51,654 bases of DNA. Source: an uncultured Thermomicrobiales bacterium (GTDB lineage Bacteria > Chloroflexota > Chloroflexia > Thermomicrobiales > UBA6265). The first letter of the stretch is position 1, and each line of letters begins with the position of its first letter. The translations under genes were made by a program, and so were the position numbers. The stretch is taken from the NCBI GenBank assembly GCA_902806335.1, contig CADCWG010000303.1, forward strand, positions 1 to 51,654, given 5' to 3'. The notes under the pieces are model-generated. The model saw nothing but the letters and a program-made list of their open reading frames with translations. It had not been told where the DNA came from and did no database searches. Positions 31,801 through 41,399 of the stretch are shown here, piece by piece.

Positions 31801-34395
31801 GTGAGAGTCCTCGCTCTCTACGCTCCCTGCATATGGCCAACCCGCCGCTTCAGCGAGAGCCGCTCGTCCTTGTCCACCCTCGCCGCTTCCGATCACCGAT
31901 GCCGCCAGAGCCGCAAGTCGCGGCGGCGCCTCCAGGTTGCCGCGGCGCTGGCGTTGGTCCTCGTCCTCCTGGCGGCGATCAGTGTGGCGATCCCGGCGCG
32001 ACCGGTGGCGGCCCACGCCGAGCTGACCGGAGCCGAGCCCCCCGCCGACGCGCTGCTCGCCGCCGGTCCCTCCCGGATCTCGCTCCGCTTCAGCGAGCCC
32101 GTCGCCGAGGGCGCCGGCTCCCCGAGCCTCCGACTCGTCGACGCCTCCGGGCGCGACCTCGAGCTCGGGGGCGTCGCGGTCGCCGCCGACGACCCGCATC
32201 GCGTGAGCGCCTCCGTGTCCCCGCTCGGGCCGGGCACCTACACCGTGGTCTGGGCGACCCGCTCGTCGGTCGACGGCCACTCCCTGACCGGGACCTACGC
32301 CTTCCGCATCGGCGGCGGGCGGGTGCCCGGCGCCGCGACGACGGAAGGGGAGACTCCTCGACCCTGGGCCGTTGCGACCCGCTGGTTGACGTTCCTCGGC
32401 GCGGCCGTCGCCGCGGGCGGCTTCTTCGCCGCGCGCCTCTTGCTGTCCGGGCTCGGCGCGGTGCCCTCGGCATCACTCGCCACGCCGCGGCGCCTTCGCC
32501 TGGCGGCGCTCGCCGGGGCCGCCATCGCGCTGGTCGCCACCCTCGCGGAACCCGCGCTGCAGACGGTCTTCCCGCCGGCCGGGGCGATCCGGCCCGCGCT
32601 GGGAGACGCGATCCGGGCGCTCCCCGACGCCTGGTGGCTGCGCCCCGTGGCCCTCACCGTGGCGCTCGCCATCGCCGCTACCTGGGTAGGTTCGGCCCGC
32701 CCGCGGCGGGTCGCCACCGGCCGCGCCGGGATGGCTCAGGCGAGCGCCTCGGGGACCGTGGCCGCGAGCACCGGCGGTGGGCCCCTCCAGGATCAGGCGA
32801 CAACGCCCGATGGGACCGCGACGACACGACCGTGGCTCGAGTGGGCCGGCCTCGTCGCCGCGCTCGGGGCGCTGGTCGGGCTCAGCCTCACCGGCCACGC
32901 CGCGGCCCGGGGCGACGTTTGGCGCCTGCCGGCGATGCTCTCCAACGTGGCCCACCAGTGGGCGGTGGCGCTCTGGGTCGGCGGTCTGGTCCACCTCGCG
33001 CTGCTCGGTCCCCGTGCCCGGTCGGGCTGGACCGCCCCCACTGGCCTCTCCCCCGACGTGAACCCAGGACCGGGCGATGCGCCTGCCGCGGACGTTTCGG
33101 CGCGGCCCGACCCCGTCCGCCGCTTCTCGCCGATCGCCCTGGGCCTCGTCGTGGTCGGGGTGGCCACGGGGGTGGCGAACACCGGTCTCCTCCTGCCGAC
33201 GGTGGACGCCCTGTGGGAGAGCCGCTACGGGGTCGTCGTGCTGCTCAAGGCCGCCGCTCTGGTCCCCGTGCTCGCCCTGGCAACCTGGCACCGCGTCTGG
33301 CTCCGGCGGGCGGCGACCCGCGCCCTCTCCGGCGGGGTCGCCAGCGTCGCGGGGGCCAGCGCCGGGCTGCGACAGACCCTCCGCTGTGAGGCCGTGCTGG
33401 TCGTCCTCGTCGTCCTGGGCGGGTCGGTGCTGGCGATGTCGGCGCCGCCCGTCGCTGGTGAGGGCCACCGCCCCGATGCCGTCGAGCTCGCGGCACCGGC
33501 GGCCGGGCCGGACGGCCGGACGGCGGCCCTGGTGAGGCTGCGGGTGTCGCCGGTGGCGCCGGGCGAGAACACGCTGACCGTCACCCTCGCCGACCCCGCC
33601 GGCGCGCCCATCCCCCTGGACCCCGCGGCGGGCCGAGTCGGGCTCGACGCGGTCAGCCTGCTCGATGCGGCGGTGGCCCGGACGCAGGTTCCAACCGCAC
33701 CCGACGGCGCCAGCGGCTTCACCACCCGCGGGCTGGCGCTCAGCACCGACGGCTGGTGGCGAGTGACCGCGACCGTCCGCCGCGCCGGAGAGCCCGACCT
33801 CCAGGCGGCGTTCTATCTCCTGGTTCCGGACCCGAGCCTGCACGGCGGCGACGCCCTGGCGGCACCCGACCCGTCGGAGGCCGCGGCAGCGCTCTTCGCC
33901 AGGGGGCGGGCCGCCTTCGAGGGGGCCACCCGCTTTCGGTACCACGAGTCGCTGGGGAGCGGGAGCGGGACGGTGGCGGTCAGCGACTGGGCGCTTGAGT
34001 CGCCGGCGGGTGGCGGCCCGGCCTCGGTCTGGGCGACCGCGGAGCGCCAGGACTACGTGCGGATCGGCGGCCAGGAGTGGCTCCGGTCCGGGGACGGGAA
34101 CTGGATCCCGCGGGCGGCGCTGCCCGGCGCGCCATCCCTCGCGGAGCTGACCGACGAGTACGACGGGGCGAAGGACTTTCGCCTCGGACGCGTCGAGCAG
34201 ATCGGTGACCGCTCGTGCCAGGTCGTGACGTTTGCCGTTCCCGACTCCGAGCGCCTCGTCGGCGCCTGGTACGCCTGGTGGGTGGACGTCGAGACCGGCC
34301 ACGTCTGCCGCGTGACGATGGTCACCCGCGGCCACTACATGGTCCGCGACTACACCGACTACGACGGAACCTTCGCGATCGCGCCGCCCGCGTAG
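31801..34395 (+). CDS. CopC-CopD fusion with C-terminal LolA/LppX-like domain
   Basis: The 864-residue frame from GTG 31801 starts without an SD. A TTG at 31870 (residue 24) is an alternative. Residues 40-71 are a signal/anchor (SRRRLQ then hydrophobic) ending VAA, so the mature chain would begin His72, as in CopC. Residues 72-168 are CopC, with SVDGHSLTGTY holding the second Cu(II) ligands (Asp, His). About 185-560 form the multi-helix CopD domain with GHAAARGD and NVAHQWAVALWVGGLVHL. About 565-690 form a beta-sandwich (FixH/YtkA-like) domain. About 700-864 is a LolA-like domain (ATRFRYHESLGSGSG to VETGHVCRVTM). It acts in periplasmic-type copper binding and transport; the last domain may bind lipid or cofactor. 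Confidence 0.85.
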   Translation: MRVLALYAPCIWPTRRFSESRSSLSTLAASDHRCRQSRKSRRRLQVAAALALVLVLLAAISVAIPARPVAAHAELTGAEPPADALLAAGPSRISLRFSEPVAEGAGSPSLRLVDASGRDLELGGVAVAADDPHRVSASVSPLGPGTYTVVWATRSSVDGHSLTGTYAFRIGGGRVPGAATTEGETPRPWAVATRWLTFLGAAVAAGGFFAARLLLSGLGAVPSASLATPRRLRLAALAGAAIALVATLAEPALQTVFPPAGAIRPALGDAIRALPDAWWLRPVALTVALAIAATWVGSARPRRVATGRAGMAQASASGTVAASTGGGPLQDQATTPDGTATTRPWLEWAGLVAALGALVGLSLTGHAAARGDVWRLPAMLSNVAHQWAVALWVGGLVHLALLGPRARSGWTAPTGLSPDVNPGPGDAPAADVSARPDPVRRFSPIALGLVVVGVATGVANTGLLLPTVDALWESRYGVVVLLKAAALVPVLALATWHRVWLRRAATRALSGGVASVAGASAGLRQTLRCEAVLVVLVVLGGSVLAMSAPPVAGEGHRPDAVELAAPAAGPDGRTAALVRLRVSPVAPGENTLTVTLADPAGAPIPLDPAAGRVGLDAVSLLDAAVARTQVPTAPDGASGFTTRGLALSTDGWWRVTATVRRAGEPDLQAAFYLLVPDPSLHGGDALAAPDPSEAAAALFARGRAAFEGATRFRYHESLGSGSGTVAVSDWALESPAGGGPASVWATAERQDYVRIGGQEWLRSGDGNWIPRAALPGAPSLAELTDEYDGAKDFRLGRVEQIGDRSCQVVTFAVPDSERLVGAWYAWWVDVETGHVCRVTMVTRGHYMVRDYTDYDGTFAIAPPA

Positions 34396-34507
34396 GGGCG
34401 ACCGTTGACGTCGTGCCGGGGAGACGCCGAGCCACCCGTTCTGACCCGACCGGCGACCGGTCGCGGCGGCGTCCGGCGGGGCGAGGTGCGGCACCGACCG
34501 GAGGCGG

Positions 34508-35509
34508 CTAGGCGACCGGTGGCCGCGGCGCCATGCCGAGCATCCAGCCCTCGACGGCGCGGATCGTCGGGTCATCGGGCTCGCCCGGGGGCCGCCGCCC
34601 GAGCACGACGTTGAGCATGCCGCAGAGCCCGACGAACGCGTCGAACCGGTCCTCGCCGTCGGCGCCGGCCCCGAACCCGCCCACGAGCTGTCCCCGGGCC
34701 TCGGGCGTCAGGCGCACTCCGGCGGCCCGCACCCAGTCGAGCAGTGCCCCGGCGGTTGCGGCCCGAGCGGTCTGCACCCGCTTCCCGCCCGGAACCCCTC
34801 GCCTGCCCGGGGCGAACGTCACCCCGAGGTGGTGGTAGAACTCGGCCGGGTACGTCTCCGCCACCACCACGCGCCCCGGCCCGAGGAGGTCGTGGAGGTC
34901 TCCCGAGAAGGGCCAGACGGCGAGGTCTGGTCCGAGCGCCCGGATGCCGGGGATCAGGACGTCGCGCCACCCCGCGATGGCCGCCTTGCCGACCTGCTGC
35001 GCACCCATCGTCCAGAAGAGCGGCGCCGCGGCCTTCTGGCCGCCTCCGCCCCGCTCGCACCGTCGTCGCAGGTCCTCGATCGTGGTGACGTGGAGGCCCG
35101 CGATGAGGTGGGCCTGGGACGTGCCGCCGGGCCGCTGGGGGTAGAACGGCCGGCGGGTGCTGATCTGCTCGGCCGACTCTGCCACCCGGAGGAACTCGGC
35201 CCACTCACCGGTGCCGAGCAGCGGCAGGACGTCGAGGAAGCGCGCGACACCGGCCCGCCTCGCGTAGGCCACGGGCAGGCCGATCGGGAAGTCGAAGCCG
35301 ACCAGAGCGCCACCGGGCGTGGCGTCCTCGCGGAGGCGGCTGAGAAGCGTCGCGGCGTCCCCCACCGGTGCGGGCACGCCGAGCAGATACCGCCCTTCCT
35401 CCCCAAGGCGGGCGACGGCGACCCAGCGCTTCGCTGGCGCGGTGCCCCAGTCGGCGTGGCCGACGGTGCGTGGCAGCGGCGGCTCACCCGGCGGGCGACG
35501 GTCGCTCAC
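34508..35509 (-). CDS. DUF429-family protein, RNase H-like fold
   Basis: GTG 35509 (GGGGGA 4 nt upstream) gives 333 residues; a GTG at 35527 would add six. The motifs GFDFPIGLP, ETYPAEFY and EDRFDAFVGLCGML are those of DUF429, predicted to adopt an RNase H-like nuclease fold with acidic catalytic residues. A central segment with STRRPFYPQRPGGTSQAHLI and FWTMGAQQVGKAAI is typical of the longer members. The biological substrate is not known. The stop is about 110 bp from the convergent copper gene and the start is about 210 bp from the lon end. Confidence 0.8.
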   Translation of the reverse strand: MSDRRPPGEPPLPRTVGHADWGTAPAKRWVAVARLGEEGRYLLGVPAPVGDAATLLSRLREDATPGGALVGFDFPIGLPVAYARRAGVARFLDVLPLLGTGEWAEFLRVAESAEQISTRRPFYPQRPGGTSQAHLIAGLHVTTIEDLRRRCERGGGGQKAAAPLFWTMGAQQVGKAAIAGWRDVLIPGIRALGPDLAVWPFSGDLHDLLGPGRVVVAETYPAEFYHHLGVTFAPGRRGVPGGKRVQTARAATAGALLDWVRAAGVRLTPEARGQLVGGFGAGADGEDRFDAFVGLCGMLNVVLGRRPPGEPDDPTIRAVEGWMLGMAPRPPVA

Positions 35510-35722
35510 GGGTCCCCCAAGTCCCACGTCTCGATCGGACCGGGCGCCGCGATCGGGTAGGCGAACCGTCGCCGACTGCGCGCGGCGTCTCCCTCAGGGT
35601 CCGAGCCTGGCCCCGGGGAGCCCGGAGCGCCGGCCACCATTCCCGTGCCTGGCCTCTCCGGTGTTCGCCCGCCCGCCCGGGTCGCTGCGAACCGCACCGG
35701 CCCGGACGGGCGCGTCGGCCGC

Positions 35723-38179
35723 CTACGGCTTCCCCTTGGCGTCGGTCACGACCTCGGCGAACGGGACGGCGTGGGCCGCGGCGGCCACCGCGTCCGGCGC
35801 AAGGATATCGGCCGCCTCGAGCCGCTCGACCTGCTCGTCGTCGAGCATGATCGCGGCGGCGACCACCTGGTCCATCGTCGAGACGAACACGAACTCCACG
35901 TCCCGCCGCACGTTCTCGGGCACCTTGGCCAGGTCGCGCCGGTTGTCGGCGGGCACGATCAGGCGGCGGATGCCGTGGCGGTGGGCGGCCAGGCTCTTGT
36001 CCTTGAGGCCGCCGATCGCCAGCACCCGACCCCGCAGGGTGATCTCGCCGGTCATCGCGGTGTCGTTGCGGACCGGGCGGCGGGTCAGCGCAGAGATCAG
36101 CGCCGTCGCCATCGTGATCCCCGCCGAGGGGCCGTCCTTGGGCGTCGCGCCTTCCGGCAGGTGGATGTGGAGGTCGAGCTTCTCCTGGAAGTCGCGTGGG
36201 ATGTGGAGGTGGTCGGCGCGGGAGCGGGCGTAGGAGAGCGCCGCGCGGGCCGACTCCTGCATCACGTCGCCCGCCCGCCCGGTGATCGTCAGCCCGCCCC
36301 GGCCGGGCATCGTCGCGACCTCGACCGGGATGATCTCCCCGCCGATGTCGGTCGTCCCCAGTCCGACCGCGAGGCCGATCTGGCTGTCGCCGAGGTCCTG
36401 GTCGAAGCCGAACTTCTTCGGCCCCAGCGCCGCCTCCAGGCGCACCTCGTCGAGCTCGATCGGCGTGCCGTCGGTCCCGACCTTGCCCCGGACGACGTCG
36501 CGGGCCACCTTGCGGCAGACCCCGGCGACCTCGCGCTCGAGGCCGCGCACCCCGGCCTCGCGGGTGTAGTCGCGGACCAGCCGGGTCCAGAGGGGGTCGG
36601 CCACCGCGAGCGAGCCCGCCGGCAGCCCGTGGGCGACGAGCTGGCGGGGCAGCAGGTAGCGCTTCCCGATCTCGACTTTCTCGTCCTCGGTGTACCCCGA
36701 GACCTCGATCACCTCGAGCCGGTCCCGGAGCGGCCTGGGGATCTGCTGCCCGTAGTTGGCCGTCGCCATGAAGAGGACCTTCGAGAGGTCGTAGGGGACG
36801 TCGAGGTAGTGGTCGGTGAAGCAGTGGTTCTGCTCCGGGTCGAGGACTTCGAGCATCGCCGCCGTCGGGTCGCCGCGGTGGTCGGCGGCCAGCTTGTCGA
36901 GCTCGTCGAGCAGGATCAGCGGGTTGACCGTTCCCGCGGTCTTCATCGCGGAGACGATCCGCCCGGGCAGGGCGCCGATGTAGGTGCGACGGTGCCCGCG
37001 GATCTCGGCCTCGTCGCGGACCCCGCCGAGGCTGACGCGGACGAACTGCCGCCCCATCGCGGTCGCGATCGACCGCCCGAGACTCGTCTTGCCGACGCCC
37101 GGCGGTCCGAGCAGGCAGAGGATCTGGGCCGACTGCTCCGTGCCCGCGGCGACGGTCAGCTTGCGGACGGCGAGGAAGTCGAGGATCCGCTCCTTCACCT
37201 GGTCGAGCCCGAAGTGGTCGGCTTCCAGGATCCGTTCGGCCTCGTCGAGGTCGATCTGGTCCTCGCTGCGCTCGTGCCAGGGCAGCGCCAGCAGCGTGTC
37301 GAGGTACGTCCGGACGACCGTCGCCTCGGCCGAGACGGGCGGCATCCGCTCGAGCCGCGTGACCTCCTTGAGGAGCTTCTCAGCGACGGCGGGCGGCACC
37401 CCCCGGGCGGCGATCCGGGTCTTGAAGGTCTCGATCTCGTTGCCGTTCTCGCCGCCGAGCTCGTCGTGGATCGCCTTGAGCTGCTCCCGCAGGAAGTACT
37501 CGCGCTGGTTCTTGTCGATCTGCTCCCGGACGCGGGCCTTGATCTTCTGCTCAAGCTCGGCGACGTCCAGCTCGCCGACGACGTGGACGGCGACCAGCTC
37601 CAGCCGCCGGGCGCCATCGACCTGCTCGAGCAACTCCTGGCGCCGGGTGACGTCCGTGACCAGCTGGGTCGCGAGGAGGTCGGCGAGGTGGCCCGGCTCG
37701 GTCGCCCGGCCGACCATGTCCATCACTTCGGCGGAGAGGCCCCCGCGGGCCTCGTGGTACCGGGCAGCCAGCTCCTGGACGTGGGCGATCAGGAGCCGCG
37801 CCTCGGTCGGCGGCGTGACCGGCTCGTCCAGCGCGTCGGCCGCGACCGTGAAGAAGGGCCGCGACTGGTCGATCTGGTCGATCCGCGCCCGTGACATCCC
37901 CTCGAGCACGACCTGGATCTGGCCGCCCGCCTGGCGCTCGACCGAGACGATCCCGGCCAGCGTGCCGACGGTGTGCAGGTCGTCGGGGCGCGGCTCGTCG
38001 ACCTCGCCGTCGCGGTGGGCGGTGACCACCAGGCGACGGTCGCGGAGCATCGCCTCCTCGACGGCCTGGATCGACCGCGGCCGGCCGACCAGCAAGGTCA
38101 CCACGTTGCGCGGGAAGATGACGACGTTCTTGAGCGGGAGGAGTGGGTAGCGCGGCGCGTACAACTCGTAGCGGCTCAT
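35723..38179 (-). CDS. lon: ATP-dependent protease Lon
   Basis: This cytosolic AAA+ serine protease degrades misfolded and regulatory proteins. ATG 38179 follows GGGGGAAGGG by 3 nt and gives 818 residues (typical about 800), starting just before the LON substrate-binding domain (YPLLPLKNVVIFPR). Walker A GPPGVGKTS and Walker B LILLDELDKL are intact, as are sensor and arginine regions. The protease domain has catalytic Ser685 in KDGPSAGIT, and Lys at about 728 in GGLKDKSLAAHRHG completes the dyad. The longest frame (to 38242) adds 21 atypical residues. A promoter is visible about 120 nt upstream. Confidence 0.97.
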   Translation of the reverse strand: MSRYELYAPRYPLLPLKNVVIFPRNVVTLLVGRPRSIQAVEEAMLRDRRLVVTAHRDGEVDEPRPDDLHTVGTLAGIVSVERQAGGQIQVVLEGMSRARIDQIDQSRPFFTVAADALDEPVTPPTEARLLIAHVQELAARYHEARGGLSAEVMDMVGRATEPGHLADLLATQLVTDVTRRQELLEQVDGARRLELVAVHVVGELDVAELEQKIKARVREQIDKNQREYFLREQLKAIHDELGGENGNEIETFKTRIAARGVPPAVAEKLLKEVTRLERMPPVSAEATVVRTYLDTLLALPWHERSEDQIDLDEAERILEADHFGLDQVKERILDFLAVRKLTVAAGTEQSAQILCLLGPPGVGKTSLGRSIATAMGRQFVRVSLGGVRDEAEIRGHRRTYIGALPGRIVSAMKTAGTVNPLILLDELDKLAADHRGDPTAAMLEVLDPEQNHCFTDHYLDVPYDLSKVLFMATANYGQQIPRPLRDRLEVIEVSGYTEDEKVEIGKRYLLPRQLVAHGLPAGSLAVADPLWTRLVRDYTREAGVRGLEREVAGVCRKVARDVVRGKVGTDGTPIELDEVRLEAALGPKKFGFDQDLGDSQIGLAVGLGTTDIGGEIIPVEVATMPGRGGLTITGRAGDVMQESARAALSYARSRADHLHIPRDFQEKLDLHIHLPEGATPKDGPSAGITMATALISALTRRPVRNDTAMTGEITLRGRVLAIGGLKDKSLAAHRHGIRRLIVPADNRRDLAKVPENVRRDVEFVFVSTMDQVVAAAIMLDDEQVERLEAADILAPDAVAAAAHAVPFAEVVTDAKGKP

Positions 38180-38305
38180 CGGCCCTTCCCCCGTGGCGAA
38201 GCGATGGCGTGGCACGCGACAACACAGCCCGTGGCGGAACACGGGGGAAACGCGGGCGGGGGCCGCATCGGGCAGTGGGCGCTGTCGCGGGTCGCAACGG
38301 GGGTC

Positions 38306-38334
38306 ATCATACCCCAGCCCCCAGCGGGTGACTA
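38306..38334 (-). promoter_or_regulatory. Promoter of lon
   Basis: Read leftward, the -35 box is TAGTCA (38334-38329, 4/6 to TTGACA), followed by a 17-bp spacer and -10 TATGAT (38311-38306, 5/6). No CIRCE repeat is visible. Confidence 0.6.
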
Positions 38335-38532
38335 CCCTCTAAAGGCGGATGTCTTTCCCTCGTCGCCGGGAGCGGCCCTCCGCGTTCCACCGCGTACGTA
38401 CGCAGCGTCGTCGAGGTTCCGCTGCCGGTGCCGACAGGATCGGTGGTTGGCGCCACCGCGGGGTCTCCGCCCCAACCGGCCACCCGTCGCCGCCTCGCCC
38501 GCGGCGGCGAATGTCCCCACGGTGGGCGTTCA

Positions 38533-38572
38533 CCGTCCGCCCGTGGGCGGACGGCGCCGGGCGGCCGGCGCC
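38533..38572 (-). terminator. Two adjacent perfect hairpins downstream of the PLD gene
   Basis: CCGTCCGCCC pairs with GGGCGGACGG (38533-38542/38545-38554), and GGCGCCGG pairs with CCGGCGCC (38553-38560/38565-38572). They overlap by 2 nt, so they may be alternative folds. They lie about 325 nt past the PLD stop. Confidence 0.4.
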
Positions 38573-38897
38573 GCGGCGCACTTCCCGGTTCCCTGCCGTG
38601 GGGGCCCCCGGGTTGGCGGTGCCGCGATGGAGGCTCCCGGGACCGACCGTCGGGCACCGACCAAATGGCGCCCCTCGCCCGACCGATCCCGCGTCGCTCT
38701 CCGTCCCACGACGACCGCGTGGTCCACGCCCGGTCCAGTCCCTACCTCGGGACCGGCCGGTGCCTGCCGGGCACGCTAGTGGCACCGGTCGCCACCCGCG
38801 GAAGCGATGCCGGTCCGCCCGCGGCGACAGACCGCGGGCCCGGCGGGAGGCGCGCTCGCGGTTCCAGATCGGCGCCGACGGGCGGCCCCGGACCGGG

Positions 38898-40124
38898 TCA
38901 CCCGCCTCCTGGTGGCCCGTAGCGGGCGGCCAGCCGCTCCGCGAAGGCGACGGCGCGGTCGGCGAGGGCCGGGCTCGCGATCGCGAGCAAGTTCTCGGCG
39001 TTGGCCTGGGCGGCGTGGGAGAAGTTGTGCGAGCCGGTCATCACCACGTCGTCGACCACGATGGTCTTCGCGTGCAGGAAGTCGTGGACGCCGCCCGGGC
39101 GGTACGGGGTGCTCCTCTTGCCGACCAGACCGCCCTCGGCGACGACGCGCTCGACGGCCGCGACCTTCCAGGCCAGGTCCGACCGTTCCCGCCACTGGTC
39201 GAGTACCCCCGCCATCTGCGTCCGGTCGTAGACCCCTGACACGGCGACGCCGCCCCGGTCGAGCTGGTCGACCAGCGCCCCGAGCAGCCGGCTGCTGGTG
39301 AAGAGCATTGAGCAGATGACCACCCGCCGCCGCGCCGCCCGGACGCGGTCGGCGACCAGCGCGTTGATCGCCTGGCCCTGACCCGGCGAGAAGTCCACGT
39401 CCACGTCCGCCGGCTCGCCGGCGTAGGTCAGATCCACCGGCCGGGTTGGGAAGGCGCCCGTCTCGGCGACCTTTCCCGTCTCCCAGAGCTGGACGAAGTC
39501 GCGGGCGTAGTACTCGGCGAGCCGCGGCGAGGCCAGGGCCAGCACGGCGTTGTCCATCCGGCGCAGCGCGTCGTTCGACAGGTTGAGCGAGCCGGTCCAG
39601 ACCGCGCCCCCGTCGCGGACGACGTACTTGTGGTGCATCAGGGCCTGCGTCCCCGCGATCGCCCGGACCGCGGCCGACGGCAGACCCAACTCCGCCACGC
39701 GCTCATGGGTGGCCGGCGGGGCTGGCTCGACCCCACGCTCCTCGACACCGGCCGCCCCCTGCGGCTTGTCTCCGGCGTCGTAGGCGAGCCGGACGCGGAC
39801 CCCGGCGGCGAGCCGACTGGCGAGCGCCTCCCGCAGCAGGGCGGCCGGCTCCTCGCCCAGGTTGACGTCGTAGAAGGCGAGGTCCAGCGACCGCTCGGCC
39901 CGCCCGATGAAGTCGGCGAGCCACCCGACGACGTCGCGCGGGGGGTGGTCGCCGGCGGCGAGGAACCGGGCGGCGATGGTGTCCCCGGCCTTGGGTCCTG
40001 GCCGTCCGGCCAGCCCCGAGCCGTCGTCCCCGGGCGGTCCGATCCCGATCCCCGGGCCTGCGCCCCGCTCGCCCGACGTTCCCTGCTCCTGACCCCGTGC
40101 CTGGCCGCTCGCCACGTCGCCCAT
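38898..40124 (-). CDS. Phospholipase D-like protein with two HKD motifs
   Basis: The 408 residues from ATG 40124 (GAGGGAGG just upstream) contain two PLD catalytic motifs. HKD1 is HHKYVVRD (His165, Lys166, Asp171), followed by GSLNLSND. HKD2 is LHAKTIVVDD (His351, Lys353, Asp358), followed by GSHNFSHAA. Both His-Lys pairs are present, so it should be an active phosphodiesterase, cleaving phospholipid (including cardiolipin-type) or nucleic-acid phosphodiesters. The first 45 residues are Gly/Pro-rich and probably flexible. There is no clear signal peptide. A GTG nine nucleotides downstream is an equally spaced alternative start. Confidence 0.87.
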   Translation of the reverse strand: MGDVASGQARGQEQGTSGERGAGPGIGIGPPGDDGSGLAGRPGPKAGDTIAARFLAAGDHPPRDVVGWLADFIGRAERSLDLAFYDVNLGEEPAALLREALASRLAAGVRVRLAYDAGDKPQGAAGVEERGVEPAPPATHERVAELGLPSAAVRAIAGTQALMHHKYVVRDGGAVWTGSLNLSNDALRRMDNAVLALASPRLAEYYARDFVQLWETGKVAETGAFPTRPVDLTYAGEPADVDVDFSPGQGQAINALVADRVRAARRRVVICSMLFTSSRLLGALVDQLDRGGVAVSGVYDRTQMAGVLDQWRERSDLAWKVAAVERVVAEGGLVGKRSTPYRPGGVHDFLHAKTIVVDDVVMTGSHNFSHAAQANAENLLAIASPALADRAVAFAERLAARYGPPGGG

Positions 40125-40301
40125 CCTCCCTCGGGCCGCCGCCTCAGCGACCAAGGCCGCCGCGCCTCGGCGCGCGACCGCGACGCCGCCCGGTCGGACG
40201 CCCGGCTCGGTCCCCAGCGGTCACCGGGCGGCCACCGGGCGACCGGTCCACCCGGCACCCTGGCGCGTGCCGGGGACGCGCCGGTGACGTCGCCCGCGGC
40301 C

Positions 40302-41192
40302 TCAGCGGCGCGGGTGTGCGTCCCAGGTCGATCCCTCCGGCACCGCCGCTATGCTGGCCTTGGCGGACCGCGCCGCGACCAGGGCGGCGACCACGGCATC
40401 GGGGTCGTCGGTGACCGTCAGCAGTTCCCGGTCGCCCGGCGCGATCATCTCGTGCACCAGCAGCGTCTCTTCGACCCAGGCGAGCAGGCCCGACCAGAAC
40501 GCGGTGCCGACCAGCACCATCGGGAAGACGCCGAGCTTGCCGGTCTGGGTCAGGGTCAGGGCCTCGAACAGCTCGTCGAGGGTGCCGAACCCGCCGGGGA
40601 AGATCACGAACCCTTCCGCGTACTTGACGAACATCGTCTTGCGGACCATGAAGTACCGGAAGTTGAGCGGCAGGTTGACCCAGCGGTTTAGCCCCTGCTC
40701 GAACGGGAGCTGGATGTTGGCGCCGACCGAGACGCCGCCGGCCTCGGCCGCGCCCCGGTTCGCCGCCTCCATGATGCCCGGCCCGCCGCCGGTGATGACC
40801 GCGAAGCCCGCGTCCGCGAGCCCGGCGCCGACCCGGCGGGCCGCCTCGTACATCGGATCGTCGGGGTCGGTCCGGGCCGAACCGAAGACGGTCACCGCCG
40901 ACCCGAGCTCCGCCAGGGCGTCGAAGCCGTGGACGAACTCGCCGGTGATCCGCATCACCCGCCACGGGTCGCTCTCGGTGAACGGCGTCGTCCCACCCAG
41001 CGCCCGCCCGGCCCCCGCGAGCAGCTTGCGGTCCTCGGTCGGGCGACCGGCACGGGCGGCGCGGTCTAGCGTCGGATTGGGCAGCATGCCCCGCTCCGCC
41101 GGCCCACCCGGCTCCGGGGTGGCACGGCCGTTCCCGGTCCGGCCGGATCTGGGGTCGTCAGGACGGTCGGGGGCGGCGCTCCGCTCCGGCAT
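40302..41192 (-). CDS. LOG-family (TIGR00730) Rossmann protein, nucleoside-monophosphate phosphoribohydrolase-like
   Basis: ATG 41192 follows AGGAG by 5 nt, giving 296 residues. The first 70 are Arg/Pro/Gly-rich. The LOG domain follows with VTVFGSARTDPDD, the GGGPGIMEAANRGA loop and PGGFGTLDELFEAL. The last two are the signature of cytokinin-activating LOG enzymes and bacterial homologues such as PpnN, which split the base from nucleoside 5'-monophosphates. The likely role is purine nucleotide turnover. The substrate is not shown by sequence alone. Confidence 0.9.
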   Translation of the reverse strand: MPERSAAPDRPDDPRSGRTGNGRATPEPGGPAERGMLPNPTLDRAARAGRPTEDRKLLAGAGRALGGTTPFTESDPWRVMRITGEFVHGFDALAELGSAVTVFGSARTDPDDPMYEAARRVGAGLADAGFAVITGGGPGIMEAANRGAAEAGGVSVGANIQLPFEQGLNRWVNLPLNFRYFMVRKTMFVKYAEGFVIFPGGFGTLDELFEALTLTQTGKLGVFPMVLVGTAFWSGLLAWVEETLLVHEMIAPGDRELLTVTDDPDAVVAALVAARSAKASIAAVPEGSTWDAHPRR

Positions 41193-41351
41193 GGTCACTC
41201 CTGTCTGGGGGCGGACGGCGGCCAGCGGCCGGCGACGCGCCGACCACCACGGCGGACTCGGGCCCCGCAAGGACCGGTCCGCTCCCCAGGTGCCGCTCGA
41301 TCCGAGGGCCAGACCGGTGCCGTCGACAGCCGACGGGTCGGGATGAGCGCG

Positions 41352-41357
41352 TACAAT
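41352..41357 (+). promoter_or_regulatory. Candidate -10 box (TACAAT) of the lipoprotein gene
   Basis: TACAAT lies 43 bp before ATG 41400, which argues against the longer start at 41343. TCGACA at 41323-41328 resembles a -35 box but is 23 bp away. Confidence 0.4.
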
Positions 41358-41399
41358 CCCCGGTTGGTCGGAGCGGCCCGGCGCGTGGCCGGGGCAAGC

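Larger units (their letters stand above)
38180..38897. other. Intergenic lon/PLD with lon promoter and hairpins
   Basis: This 718-bp gap holds the lon promoter near its left end, the palindrome GCGTACGTACGC near 38393 and two perfect hairpins at 38533-38572. No gene is supported. Confidence 0.55.

Noticed and set aside
38180..38345. CIRCE or HAIR heat-shock operator before lon
   Set aside because: No TTAGCACTC-N9-GAGTGCTAA or CTTGAGT-N7-ACTCAAG type repeat is present; only a sigma-70-like promoter is seen.
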